Shown: in pieces, positions 32,010 to 45,036 of the stretch | How positions within the stretch are numbered: position 1 is the stretch's first letter | Layout: the number at the start of each line of letters is the position of its first letter | DNA from: Alitta virens | Lineage: Eukaryota; Annelida; Polychaeta; Phyllodocida; Nereididae | DNA: 64,000 nt | Reading direction: 5' to 3' | NCBI GenBank assembly: GCA_932294295.1 | Contig: OW028584.1 | Location: 23,157,638-23,221,637, forward strand | Translations under genes and position numbers: made by a program | Notes under the pieces: generated by a model | What the model was told of the DNA's origin: nothing | The model's database searches: none | Seen by the model: the letters and a program-made list of their open reading frames with translations, nothing else

Positions 32010-35000
32010 ATGGTGGGAAGAGGCATTCTTGCAAGGTGAGTGCCAAGTTTTTCATCTATTGGAGCAATAGTACCTAATGGTAAGGGTTGCATTTGCCTGA
32101 ATATGAAAGAACTTGTGTCTTTGAACTTGTGTGAAGGCTTAGGCCTAACTGACAATTACCACTCAAACCGCGACGTATCCACTTCTGTGTAGCGTGTATT
32201 TTGATAAAAATAGGCCGACTTTGCAGGTCGCTCTAGCCTATAACTTTACAACTAAAATTCTGAAAATTGGTTTAGTAGTCAATTATGACGTCTAGATTTT
32301 AGATATGCAATCGGTTTTTGCGTAGGACAAATCAATCTCGAGTTACGGACGTTTGTTTGAAGCTAAAAACAGCGTCGCGCTACTGCAATAAAAATCTGTG
32401 TCGCGAAATTGCCTTAACTTTCAAAATTCGGCGCTACTTTATTTATGAATGTATTTTGTTGAAATTCGGGATTTAGGTAAAACAACACCTAAAGTTTCTT
32501 ATTTTCTATGACACAACTTTGTAACTCGAAAATTAATGGATGAAAACGCGAATCACAATAGGGTGGTCAAACCAAATTTTCAATTTTAGAATTTTAATAC
32601 TGAAAGTAGCTCATCTAATAGAGCTTTCAGTCGGATGTTCTGAAGAAGCCTGTTTAAAGGGCTATAAAATGAGAAATATACAGTATATCTTTATTATATT
32701 CAAAAGATACATACAAAAGCAACATAGTTCTTTATGACAATGTAGTTAAAAGATTTTAAACTGATAATATTTATCAAAAAGATTTTAAACTGATAATATT
32801 TATCAAAAAAAAATTAAAGAAAACGAAAGTCTCCAAATAACCTGACAGCGACTATAATAAATGATTGTCAGTGATATGTAGTGTTTCGTTATGCTAAACG
32901 GTACTCTTTTTTTTAACAATGGAGATGCGAAAGATTTCTGACCGATAAAATTGATTTCAGAATTCTGACCATATTTCTTCTTTCAATAATTACAGTGACC
33001 AAACTGCTGTAATTTTAAGCGAGATTACCTAGTTACAAGTTCAATAATCATTGTCAATTGGTTTTTTTTTTTTTTCTAGTGATTAGAAAACAATGAAGGA
33101 TGCTCACTCGAGGTAAACGCATGGTATGTGTTAAACTTAGCTGAACTTTGATATGAAGTTTTTATATATATATATATATATATATTTATATAAAGTTCAT
33201 ATTGATACAAATAATCGATGGCGTACAATTATGTTATTCACATTTTCTTTCTTTTTGTATAACTTCGATGTTTCGTCTGTTGTAGCTCCAAGCCAGTTTG
33301 GCTCCGGTCATCTCCCAGGTGAGCAATAAAATTTACTATATATATTGTGGGCCAAAAATTCAGCAGTTATCAGAATGATGACTCAGGATTCAGGCACTTA
33401 CATCATAAGTCCTGCAAATTACAAAATAGACGTCTAAGCTGCTGCCATTAGCCACCACCTTTGCAGCATGTTCATCGTGGTTATTACTACATAATTAGGG
33501 GACTGTGATTCATACTATTTTGCAGTTGTGATATATATATATATCACACCCAATATTAAGACCATTCTGAAATCAAATTTATGAGGTTCTTAGGTGAGAC
33601 ATATATTTCATCTTGAGATATGGGGCAATGCTCTTTAAGTGACAAAATTACAACTGAGCTGAAGTTAGTAGCTAAATTTACCTAAGCAATTCAAGATTGA
33701 AGCTTGAAGCCTGCTTGCAGGTTTAATACAAAAGTGGTAAGGTGGCATGAAAATGTTTTTTAATTTTCATTGCAGATTACGAGAGAAAAACGCTAGAACC
33801 AGAGAGAAAAGGCAGATTGGTTTTCAGAAGTTGGCCTTGACCAAACATGCTTCCAGAGAGTTTTCGTAGAAGAAGTATCAGGTAAGTTATCCGAGTGGTA
33901 AATTTAATCTGTTTTAGCAGCTTTGTAGGGGGTTGGCAGCATCGCAGATGCCCTTGGCCAACGGCCAGAATGGCTAACATGCACATACATACATTCAAAA
34001 GCTGACATGGAAGAAATAATGTGTAAAACACATTGCAATACACCAGAACATTGTAAAACCCGTTTATAAATGACAAAATCGATCGATATCACACCGGCCG
34101 CATGTGTGAGGAATGCAATGGCTGTTGACATTTTGACTTGCGATGGAGGTTGGCCACATGTCTTACTGGACACCATTGATTCATAAACTGTAGGTCTTAA
34201 GCATTCATTTGATTCAAGTTTTGTTTAATTTGGTCCAGTAGAACCCCAGCAACTAGCAATTTTCATTTGCTAGATTTTGGATTCATTTTCAGCGCTCTAG
34301 CACAGCAAACACAGTGACATGCTGAAAGCCTGACTTCCATTAGTTTTTCGTCCGTAACTTTCTTAATTTGAATCTACGTACATATGTTTTGTACGGTACG
34401 GTACTTATGGAAAGCTCTCTTTTATGTGCTTCTGCCCATGTGAAAAACCACTCTATATCACATATAAGCACTGTAATAATAGCCTTTGTGTCCTCGCTTC
34501 ATGTTTATGGGCCTATATATATGTTTTTTTCACCTTAAAGGGGCAGTGCGCCTTAGTTTGACCAAATTCTGAAATTTAGTGTTTTAAGACTTAAAATGAC
34601 TGCTAGTATCATTACTCAGTTATTACTTGCTGTCTGGTATAATCTAGATGGTTTGATTGTAAGTAATTAGGCTATCAATACTTCGACGCAGTCACGCATT
34701 AAACTCTAATCCCACGTGGTTTTGCTGGCATGCAGAGTTTTCCCAGAAAAGACTGGCAGACGCCATGTTATTCTCATGCTCGAATTTTCTCATTTTCGAA
34801 TTTAAAGCCATGTCATCTTCAGGACACCCCCAATTCATATTCTATAGGTATTAAGCATTCATTTGATCCAAATTTTTTTTATCAAAATGCCGCCGAAACT
34901 TGGATCACCTGATTTCAGGGGTTATGATGTTTTCTACATTTATGGAGCCTGCATCTCCTCGCTGGCCTATCAACGCACATCCCATGTGCTTATTCTAGTC

Positions 35001-38000
35001 AAAACAAAAGGTCAACCCCCTTCATGCTGAGGCATTATGAGAACTTAAAATAAAATTACATATTAAGCACATCTTACACCCTTTAATCTCAAAATTAACA
35101 CCACAACTAAAATATATATATTGAAAGAAATTTACCTTCATCCAACAATGGCTGAGGCTCAGGCTCCTAATGTTAGGTGACCGATGTCCCGTCCATCCCG
35201 AACCTTTTGTACAAGATAACTCATGAATGACCTTGACCTACTTTTCAAGGTTTTTAGTGATTGGTGATGCCAATCAGTTATCTGATTGATTGGGTCACAT
35301 GTTATTGTGTGTGATTTTAGCAAAATGGCTTTCATATGATGTTGTGACACAAACACTCAAAATCTATAAACTCAGTAACGCTGGGCTGTAGGGTGCTTTT
35401 TTGTGTGGCGAAGTAGTTTTAGGGTGTGCACAGTTGGACAATTGTACCAGATTTGTTATATCTGACCCATGAGTGAAGTTATTGGCCTTTAAAGTTATCC
35501 ATTATTTTTGCATTAAACCTATGCAGTTCCGTGTACACACACAAAGATTCAAACAGCCTTCTGTGCCCATAAGTATCTACTTAGGCTCTATTTATCTATA
35601 TAATCTCATATATTGTTGCAAGGTTTGGCATGCAGCTTTTCAGCATGTTGAAAATTGCATGCAGTTGAGCCACAGAATGAGAACAGTGCTTTGCATTGCA
35701 CGGCCTTGCATAGCATAATGTGACAGAACATATGTATAGGCAGGTAGATAGCCTACCCACCTGTCCTACCCAGCCAAGTAAAATACTATACACCATTCAG
35801 CTATATATTTTGTGTGGCATGAAGCAGCATTGGGGATACCAGAGCTATCCAACACAAAATTTAACAAAATGAGCAATGTGTGACATTGTGTGGCATTGCA
35901 TGGTGCAGTGGCGTAATCTCACATGAAATTTCATATCACAAATTGTAAACAAATTTTGAGCAGCCATCAATCTAACCCCCATTGTGCGAATAAATGAAAA
36001 AACAAAAAATACATATAGATCTGTTTGATGAAATTATATTCTAAATTGTGTAAGTAAATGTAATATAAATTAGGGTTTACAGTCTGCTTCCAAGTACCAT
36101 ACCTGCTCAGTCGACTTTAAATTTTCACCTTTGGCTGGCCAATCTAGAGTCTTTCTCAACTCCCTGGGGAGTATTCAGCCTTGAACACGGGGTTAACCAC
36201 AGGAGCTTAAGAGCTCATTCTAGTACCATCACTGAGGTTGCCATATATGCCAAGTACCCATTACACCTGGGTGGGGTGAGGCAGTGGTTTAAGGAGGATC
36301 TACCCAACTCCTCCATGCCATAGCTGGGGTTCGAACCCACGACCTCAAAATTCGCAGACGTACACCTTAACCACTAGGCCACGGTGAGATGAAGGTACGG
36401 CAGCTCAAGGTATTATAAGAATTGCAAAACGTGTAGTTGTACGGCCTTACGTTAGTAAGTGACGTACTCTGGCACGAAGTTGTTGCCAAAACGATCATCG
36501 TAACCTTGTCTAAGCCCAAACTCTGATTCACCTGGTCACATTTACCTCATATTCCCCCTACAGCCTTAATATGATAATGCAAAAGCATGAGGGGCGGGAA
36601 CACAAAAGTACATGTGTAATGCTGCAACAGACAATTGAATTATTGATATTTCATAGTAAATGAATGACAAGATGCATGTGATTTGGTTTAAACAACCTTT
36701 TGCAACCAACTCTTACAAGAAAATTACAAGCAGAGGCACAATGATGACCTGCAATCTCACTGCTATATTTCATATACCTGCAGAGCTCCTATGCTGTGTA
36801 GCATCATGGCTGAATAACTTATCTGAATGAATGATGATATATTTTTCTAATAATCAGATCAGAGGTGTGTCTGATGTACTTAGCTTTCTGACTGCTGGGA
36901 GTTGATATTCCTGTTGCATTTTTTGTTAAAAGGAGTCGTTGCATTGGATGTTGTGGATGGTGCAGATGGCAAGAAGTCCCACACTGATGAGATGTTTGAG
37001 AAAGAGAAGTCCAGCTTGAGTGAGGAAGTAACAATTATTACAGTGCCACAGAACACAGAAATAAATCTGCCACAGGCGTTTGAAATAGAAGTTCATGTTC
37101 CTCAGGCATTGGTTAGTAAAATTATATTCAACATGTTTTGTATTTATTGCACTCAACAACACGTAGCCTACACTGAGCCAGAAAAATAAAACTTACTAAA
37201 CGCTGTGTAGAAAGTCAAGTCACCTTATTCTAGCCTGTTCATTGGCCTTTAACTCATACTTTTTGCATATTATGTTAATTTTAATTCAATTCTCTCCAAT
37301 TTAAAGTGCAGGAATCATTCATTAAAGTTATGCCATTCACTGCACTTTTTTTCTGAGTCCCACATTGCCTTTGATTCAATCAAATGACGTAGTTGTAAAG
37401 TAACTACCCATGATGTACCTTGTTCAAATTTTCTGCAGGAAAGTGAAAAGTACAAGGTGTCAAATTGTCGAAAGCAACAGCCACGACTTGAACAGTTGAC
37501 ATTCTGTGGGTTATTGCAGTTGAGTGTTAACTGTATTATGTATGTGTATGTCAATTAATACATATAGGGTTTTGTGTTTTGCCATTGATGCATTAGAAAA
37601 GCTGAGGAGAAAGGGAGAGACCGTAACAAGGAAGGGAAAAATGAAAGAAATGTAATTTTATGGTTGTCACTAATGTACCTATACCCCCAACCATGTGTAA
37701 TAAGCTGCACTTGTACTGATATGTTGATAGAAGCTTTTTCTTTTATTCTTTTTAGAAACAGAAAGTGGGAGAGTGTGAACCTGTGCAGTGTGTTGAAGAG
37801 GTACAAGATCTGGGACTCTCATCGGAGCCTACTCAGGCATCTCGAGATGATCATAAGGTGGGAATTTTGATGTCTGAAGCTAACATAAAGTAAAGAAAGC
37901 ACCCCATGACATTTAAACAGTAATGGTGGCAGGAAATCAAACCAATGCATTCAAATTTGCTTGAGTGTTTTGGTTTCGAAGCCCACTGAACATGTTAACG

Positions 38001-39663
38001 ATCAGAAATTCGCCAACAAAAAAAAAGCTCACTATCTGAATATAATATATGTCTTTGTTGAAACATTGAGAGCTAATAAACCTATTGTAATTTGAGATGT
38101 CTACTTTTCTTTAGGAAGAGCTCACTGATCACATTAAGATTCTTCAAAAAGACCGAGCTGACTGGCTGCTGCTTGAAGATGACCCTCCACTTGCTTCAGT
38201 GCTCTCATCTGAAGAACAGCTCTTACAGCTTGCCCCCAGCTCCTTCACTGAGCCGAAAGGTAGCATTCTTAAGACAATGTCTTGTCAATATTTTTTAAAA
38301 TTGCATTTCTTGTATTTGTTATGGCATCCAGTTTTGCCTGTATTTCATCACTCAATGAGCAGAACTTTATAGGGCCTGTAAGTCACATGAGATTTGGTGC
38401 ATGCCTGTCTCCAAACAATTGATGATGTCACAGTAAAGGTTATTGAGTGCAATTGTCTCATTTGTGACGTCATTCATTGTTTTGAGACAGGAAATGTAGC
38501 AAATCACGCGTGACTTACAGGCCCTATTAGATTACTATTTGATTCTCAGTGTGATGTGAAATCACTAATTGAAATTTTCACTATTTCTTGTTGAAGGGAG
38601 TGTGAATGGTGATGGTGGCGTGCCAGCTACTCCCCAGCTTGATGAACAACACTGACGAGTCCCTGTGTGTGCCAGACTTTGAAGACTATGAGAATTCTCA
38701 TGGTTAGTGTGGTAATTATTTTGCTCTCTGCAACATAGTTATGAACCAGGAAATGAATGAAAACCTCATGATTCGAGTGTGGTAAAATTGCAGCAAAATA
38801 CAGCCGATGTTATTTGTCACATTGCACAGAGTAGCAACCGACATTGTTTATTTACGACCTTTGGGGGACATGTCCCTAAAAGACTGGAGTTTCAAGTTAA
38901 GATATATTACTAAATGGATTATTTATTAATTGATCGGAGATCAATAAATACGATTGGTTGGGCAGCAGTGATCGTAATAACAGGGTAGAGTGGCCATCAT
39001 AGCAGGGGTGAGCTGTATCAATATATGCAAAACCATGTTGGCAGGAGGTAAATTGACAGTAAAACGACATCTCAACATAATCGAATCAGAAAAAAACTGG
39101 GCCTATCTGTGTGCTTTTGGACATGCTGTAAGAATCATCAGATCATCAACTGTATCCGATAGTACTGAAAAATTGATGTGTAGACAGACAACCTAGTTCC
39201 AGCAACTTCTAGGTCAGAGAATTTGAGAGAACCCACTCAAAATTGAGCGATGAAGGCCGAAATCGAGCGTAGCTAAGTCACAGAAGTGATTGTTAATGAA
39301 GGAAGTGGGCCCCGGTCGAGCATAGTGAAGTGGACAACAGCAATGGTCATTTAAATGGCATGGAGGGGTAAAATGGATGAAGAAAGTAAAGGTGCAATTA
39401 GGAAGGTTGCAATAGATAAATAATAAATACTCACAATACCCAATCATGTTTCAGAACTTGTAAATGTAGAATTCATCAAGAAGTATACTGAAATACTTTT
39501 CTTTCAATTTTATATTTCCTTTATTTTTGTAGGGAGGAGGGATGTTGAAGATTTCATCCGAGAAGCTGGTTGGAACATCCCGTATGTGAAAGTGCGCACA
39601 AAGCTGTTCAATGAGCAGAAGAAGCAACAAGCTAAAGTGCGAAAGTCAATTAACTATGAATAA
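32010..39663 (+). CDS. Multi-exon gene of unknown function
   Basis: Eight exons inferred from splice sites: 32010-32035, 33286-33318, 33776-about 33879, 36933-37111, 37756-37857, 38115-38259, 38597-38702 and 39533-39663 (TAA). AATAAA is at 39703. Phases agree across exons 4-8 and from the exon 3 tail to exon 4. Two problems remain: exon 3 read from the ATG frame meets a TAG, while its tail must be read in another frame; and exon 7 entered in phase meets TGA at 38653, while its downstream half (DESLCVPDFEDYENSHG) joins exon 8 in a shifted frame. The product is acidic in the middle (EELTDHIKILQKDRADWLLLEDD), with a basic N-terminus and a basic C-terminus (VRTKLFNEQKKQQAKVRK), no membrane span and no known domain. 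Not recognised. The lesions mean either assembly errors, missed exons or decay. Confidence 0.55.
32756..32818. repeat. 31-bp tandem duplication
   Basis: AAGATTTTAAACTGATAATA followed by TTTATCAAA is repeated twice in direct order within intron 1 of the unknown gene. Confidence 0.8.
33164..33190. repeat. (TA)n microsatellite
   Basis: About 11 TA units with one interruption. Confidence 0.9.
33880..36932. other. Long intron 3 of the unknown gene
   Basis: About 3 kb between the donor CAGGTAAGT and the acceptor at 36931. Contains a TTAAAGGGGCAGTGCGCC terminus at about 34536, typical of TTAA-type MITEs (a possible opposite end, ACACCCTTTAA, lies near 35080), and a SINE. A further exon could be hidden here. 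Confidence 0.5.
36065..36388 (-). mobile_element. tRNA-derived SINE (family 3)
   Basis: On the minus strand: A-box TGGCCTAGTGGTTAAGG, B-box GGGTTCGAACCCC, then a body ending near 36065. A body fragment of the same family lies at about 3262-3365. The head differs from families 1 and 2, so a third SINE lineage. Confidence 0.8.
38369..38527. mobile_element. 159-bp MITE with 18-bp TIRs (Harbinger-like)
   Basis: ATAGGGCCTGTAAGTCAC at 38369-38386 is mirrored by GTGACTTACAGGCCCTAT at 38510-38527; pairing continues imperfectly inward (ATGAGATTTG / CAAATCACG). Flanking TTA on both sides fits a 3-bp target duplication as in PIF/Harbinger. Sits in intron 6 of the unknown gene. Confidence 0.8.
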
Positions 39664-40144
39664 ATATCAATTATGATCACACACCAACATCCTTGTGAAT
39701 GCAATAAAAACTGAAGAACCTACCTGACAGTCATCGGAACAACAGCCAGGTCGACCCTAATCGAATGCTGCACCACCAATGTTACAATAGTGGATTTTCA
39801 CGGAAGGTTCTGTATATTTCCACCAGGTGGCTATGACAGAATACTGCAATTCTATTGGCTGAAAAAGTTCCCGCCCTTGGCTGTGATTGGCTGAAGCAAA
39901 GTGCATCCAAGCAGAAGTATTTTTAGTGCATTTTAATGTATATTTGACACCTTATCGTTCAATTGATTTGTGTTATTTCCCAGAGAAAATTATATTAATG
40001 GAATCAGTTAGTTATGACCTACTATGTCTGAAAAGCAAAGTGAGTAATAAGAGGGGAAGAAAGACTTTATGTCTGGCTGAACTCAGGGCTGCTCAGTGAA
40101 AAGACTCTATTTGATGCTCTTTTGAACTAGCATCTCGCAGCCCC

Positions 40145-40620
40145 CCTACCTGCCCAAAACTTTTGTATTTTAATGCTGGAAGCATATCAAACAAACAATC
40201 AGAACTATCTGACACTTTAAATTTTTACAACGCTGATATAATCGGGATTTGTGAAACTTGGTTGAAAAATGATATTAACCTAACAGCTTTTTCCTCAGAA
40301 TATCAAGTTTTTAGAAATGACAGACCTCAAACTACTTTCTGTCAAATCAAACCTACGTTGCAAATTAGTCATGAAAATTGTTGTGAATAGATGTGAATGT
40401 CTGTGTGTCAATATCAAATGTAATAATGGTGACTGTGTGAGGTATCTTTTAGCCTATAGACCACCAGTTGTAAATTTTGCAGTATCTGTAGAACTTTTCA
40501 ACACCATTTTTGAATGTTTAAAAGATATAAAACTGTTCATATTATTCGATGACTTTAATTTACCTGATATCTTATACATGGACAGACTTAATTGCAAGGT
40601 CCCAGACCTCCCTTGAATTT
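40145..40620 (+). mobile_element. LINE endonuclease-domain fragment
   Basis: The 5' frame has FNAGSISNKQSEL and DIIGICETWLKNDI, the N- and ETWL-motifs of APE-type endonucleases of CR1/L2-like LINEs. After a deletion and frameshift, the frame from 40317 shows LLAYRPP and LFDDFNLPDI (the YRPP and GDFN-like blocks). Dead fragment; the RT is missing. Confidence 0.75.
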
Positions 40621-40624
40621 CTAA

Positions 40625-42784
40625 CAATGTGTTTCAAGTTAGGAGCGGAGCAATGTGTGGACTATTCACTGTGAACCCTTTTTTAGCACAATGATCATGT
40701 CTCCATATTGTGTAACCTGAAAAATCATCACACTCCGAGTAATACTGAAACACTCGGACCTTTCTTCAGGAAGGCAGATTATACTGTAATAAATGCATTC
40801 CTTGTTACCATTGACTGGAATGAGGTATTTACAAACTGTCACACTACCAATGACTATTGGATTGCTTTTCTTTAACTATTGGCTCCTGTTGTGCCTAATG
40901 ATTTTTGTAAACTTGTTATAATCATTATTGTAATTGTATAAAGTTAATTAACATCGGGTGCAAAATAAATTTAATTGAAACAAAAAGTTTCTTCTGCATT
41001 TCTGGCATAACATCTCAAAACAACCATAAAGTATTTGCTGACAACCTTTCGCAAATATGATAAGCTATGTAAAGCATTGCCCAGCTTGTTTGTGCAGAAT
41101 CTTAAGAGCCCGGAGTCACCCCAGCCAAGAATTCATGGCTGACTTTGACAAATAACGGCTGATTTTCACAACCAAGTAGGGTTTTCAGGTTTGAATATTC
41201 ATACATCAATCTCAGACACTTGCCAAGTTGATGGCAAAGAAATTGTTGCATTCTGGTTAGATTGTGCCATCAAATAATAAATATAGCAGTGTGTACTTTC
41301 AAACATGCAATCATCTAATTTAGCAATGTAATAATATAGTAAATAGATTCAAAGTTCAAACTGCATCAAATGAGACACAACCCTACTTAATTGTGAAATT
41401 CAGTTATAAAGACACAGTGAAACATGCAAATTGTTAATGTGAATCTCCGTATAATGAGCTGTCCCCCCTTGCTAATAAACAGTCCCCAAAAATTAAATTG
41501 CTTAAGAAAAATATCCTAAAAAAAATTTTAGGCATACATGTGGTATATGCAAATTGCATTTTTATTCTTTTGGACAACACTTGAATATTAAAGCGACTGA
41601 ATATGCCAAAGGGTGTTTGCAGGTTTTCATACCAGGGTTTCTTTCTGAGATCACCCATGAAATGTTCACTTTTTTATAAATTGCAAAAATCTACAAAAAA
41701 TCATATATAGCCTATCTTTGTCTTTATTTTCATGAAGTTACCTTTGAACCTTAAGGGTAGCTTTCCATATACCCCCCATGCAATCTGACGCGCGACAAAC
41801 CGCGCAATTGTAGCAGGCGTTTGTCACGAAGATCAAATCATTGAATTGTCCATTTCCATTAAGCAGAGTTGCAGCGCAGCAGAACACACTAATCGCGACA
41901 AAACTCTCACATGGAAAGCTAGCCTAAATCCATCAATGCCAGCTCTCCTGTTCTTGTGAGGGAATGCTTCTAAAACGAGTGACATGATTTTGACATGGCC
42001 TCTCATATGGTGACAGAATGTGCCCTAAACAAGGCAAATGAGTAGAGGGGTTATCCTCCCCCCCCCCCCCCACCAGAGTTATCTATGCCCATGTATGAGT
42101 GTACAGGGAAGTCTCCGCTACTGTCGGGGGTTCCTGAACTTCCTGTGATTATGGAAATCCAGACTCCACTCATGCTAACATTTTTGTCTGATACCAGGAA
42201 GTGTCTGCATCATGATAGGGCCTATAGCATTTTTTAGGGAGTTTCCAAGAATCACAATTGCATGCTTATACGTACCCGATTTAATTACTTTGATCATCGG
42301 GTTGGGTTAATTAGCCTATGCCTGGTATTCTTCACTCCTTAGCAGAGCCTCAACAAAATGCTCAAGGAAACAAGTACTATTGAATTTGATTACCTTTGAT
42401 GCTTGAACATTAGGTCTAAGGTCTATATTAAAAGGTTAGGTTAATTTAAGTCTATACAAATATATATGAACATACGTATATGTTGCACCTTCAGGAGTCA
42501 AAAATATATCTTTACCAAAAATGTAATGATTAGTGGACAAGACCATGTTTGAGGGACATGTCTCCAAAATGTCAATTAATTAGGTACCGTTTTGGCTTGT
42601 ACCTTTCGGGGACAGTATATATTTTAAATTTCAAGATTTTAAAGTTCAGGAAAATAAATCGTAAAACAGAATGAAAGAGACATTATATGGTATTTTAAAT
42701 ATTAAAAAAAATTTAAATAGTGGCAAGTTAATGAGAAGTCAAAATATGTCCCTGAAAGGTTGATGTCTCCCAAACATCACATTA
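40625..42784. other. Gene-less stretch
   Basis: AT-rich, holding the small MITE at 41751-41927, a C-run at 42058-42071 and GGGGACATGTC-type words near 42550-42615 similar to those at the left end of the 11.3-kb segment. Confidence 0.5.
41751..41927. mobile_element. 177-bp MITE with TAGCTTTCCAT TIRs
   Basis: Left TTAAGGGTAGCTTTCCAT, right ATGGAAAGCTAGCCTAA. The inverted match is 15 of 17 including the conserved TAGCTTTCCAT core. The interior is GC-rich with CGCGCGACAAAC / CGCGACAAAAC words. Confidence 0.7.
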
Positions 42785-42789
42785 GTAAG

Positions 42790-44262
42790 TATATATATAT
42801 ATATATATATTTGGAAAGTTACAATATTTTTGATAAAAGTCAGGACCAACAACTACCAGTAGAAGATAAAAGATTTACCATAATTTTTGACTGTTGATGT
42901 CTGAGAGTTGATGCAGGGGCATTAAAGGTAATATGGCAGGTATTCAGAAAAAATGGTCCCCTTCTTTCACAATTTTTATCCACGTATGAAAAAAAGCCTG
43001 TTAAATTTACTTAAATATTTTATATAAATCACCCCCTCAAAGTCGCCTTTAACTGCCCACGTCTGCCCGTTTATATCCCTCCTACTCGGAAAATAAGCTA
43101 ACACATATCCGGGATATCCCAACTCGCAAAGCATTTATAAGAGCCATACCTCCCAGGATTCGCTCCAGGATTATTTTCTAGATTTAACATGTTTTTAACG
43201 TGTTTAACATTAATATTGATTCATTGCGTGCCTTTTACAAGATTTATTATTTACAGGTTTATTTTATTTTTTTATGATGATTTGTTCTTCAGATTGTCAT
43301 ACTAATTGTGCATGTAAAACTATGTGTGATGAGAATTGTGATATATTAAAAAATGCTTAAATAGGCCTGCAGATGAAATAAATTGTACACACATCATGAA
43401 ATTTAATTGTTTTTAATGCTTTCGGCAATGCCATGCAGACTTTTATAACTGTTTCAAGATATATAATATTGGTCATGACCAATTGTACAATTGATTGTTC
43501 TTGTTATACAGTCCTATCCACATGTGGATCGACCAGTTTTTATAGTGTTTGAACTGAGGTCACATATGACAAGGCGTTTTTCAAGTCTTAAGTTTTATTT
43601 GACTCCTGCTTTTTACTTTTCAAGCTTTACAAAATCACAAACAAAAAAAAACAGAGAGAAACAACAATTCCATTATATATATAATATATACACTATATAT
43701 AATACATTATGTACAAAAGATTCAAAATCTTAAATATCAAACATTTAAAAACGAAAGTTATTCGGATATTACATTCAAATGTAAAGGATAACTTTTCAAA
43801 AAAAGTAAAAAATCTAAAGTGTTTGGTAACTGAAATGCACACTGTAAAATACATCTATTAATATATATTTACAATATATTTAAAACTACTACATGTTATA
43901 TATATATTATCTTCAAGTGATACAAGAGATTTAAAAGCTGAATATAAGTCATTTTAATCTTAGAAATACTGGAATATCTGCACAGTTTAAAAAGGGAGAA
44001 TTTACAGTGCAAAAAAAAGGCACATACTATTTAATGAATGAAAACAAATCTTAAAAACATGAACACATTCTGGTGAATTGAGAACTTGAGATAATTCCAT
44101 GAGTGTGTAAATTACTATGTATTATATTTAAAAAAGACAAAAATGAATTATAAAATATATCAGAGGCAGCATTTATCTCTAAACTTAACGTAAATCATAA
44201 AATATTTTTCAGACACATTGATGCTGTACAGATTTGCCATATCCACCTTTGTGGTGTGCACA
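42790..44262. repeat. Duplicated block B, copy 1
   Basis: Starting at TTTGGAAAGTTACAATATTT, it matches 49691-50442 and then 51963-52655 almost base for base. No coding exon is evident; a short ORF (43491-43733) spans the point where copy 2 is interrupted. Confidence 0.92.
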
Positions 44263-45036
44263 TGGGTCATTCCGTGTCAAATCATCCAGATTTTGGAAAA
44301 TTTTCCAGGTGAGACCTGTTAATTTTAATATTTCTTGGTATATCCACAGAAAATGAGTATTTCCCTCTAAAACTCTGTGCAACCTTAAGGGTCCATATCA
44401 AACAATCGCCCCCCCCCCCCCCCCATGGCTACGCCACTGCTTGTAGCGCGCAACAACTGTCTTGTAGCGCGCAACAACTGTCTTGTAGCGCGCAACAACT
44501 GTCTTGTAGCGCGCAACAACTGTCTTGTAGCGCGCAACAACTGTTTTGTAGCGAGCAACAACCGTTTTGTAGCGCGCAACAACCCTTTCGTAGTGCGCAG
44601 CAAACAGATTGTAATTGGCATGCAATAACAATGAAATAGGTCGAAGTAAGTTTTGGGCACAACTTAGTACTTCTGGGCCACGTCCGCCTCAAGAAGTTGC
44701 CGCTAAGTCAGAACACATGGCCAGATAGATGAACTAGGCACTGACCCGTATAGTCAATCCAAATACAATCTTCTAGTAGTAGATCATCCTTGGTCAATCG
44801 TCCGCCACGACCCGTCCACTACCGCTAGCGTCGTTTGGTACAGAGATTATTGTTCCAATAATTGTTCCAATAATCTCTGGTTTGGTAATGTTTGGGGTAA
44901 GAAGTGCAAGGATGTACTTCCAAAAAGATATTAGTGCTGCCACCAGTGTTGATTTCAACTAGTATTTGGCGTCCTCTAGTGTTAATTGTATGACACAAGA
45001 AGCGCCCTCACTCGTTAATCGTGGGAAACTAGGAAT
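44263..45036. other. Unique junction between block B and serpin unit copy 2
   Basis: Contains a fragment (44263-44400, TCATTCCGTGTCAAAT) related to the repeat at 62.6-63.8 kb, a C-run (44408-44424), the 21-bp minisatellite and a 12-bp inverted repeat CAGAGATTATTG / CAATAATCTCTG (about 44840-44879). Confidence 0.6.
44440..44602. repeat. 21-bp minisatellite CTTGTAGCGCGCAACAACTG
   Basis: Seven to eight head-to-tail units, the first five essentially identical and the last ones diverged. A unit divisible by three gives long repetitive ORFs in several frames of both strands; none has other support. Confidence 0.92.

Larger units (their letters stand above)
31493..42789. other. 11.3-kb segment present only in copy 1 of the duplication
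   Basis: Bounded on both sides by (AT)n. GTGATGTTTGGGGGACAT near its left end (about 31541) reappears inverted near its right end (about 42767-42784) with one mismatch. It contains the unrecognised multi-exon gene, MITEs, a SINE and a LINE fragment. The sequence does not say whether it was inserted in copy 1 or deleted from copy 2. Confidence 0.75.

Noticed and set aside
34536..35090. A second complete TTAA-type MITE
   Set aside because: The left end TTAAAGGGGCAGTGCG is good, but the candidate right end matches only about seven bases, so the boundary is not supported.
44385..44692. Long repetitive ORFs on both strands encoding ATKQLLR- or CCALQDS-type repeats
   Set aside because: They arise from a 21-bp minisatellite, which keeps any frame open. 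No start context, splice signals or domains.
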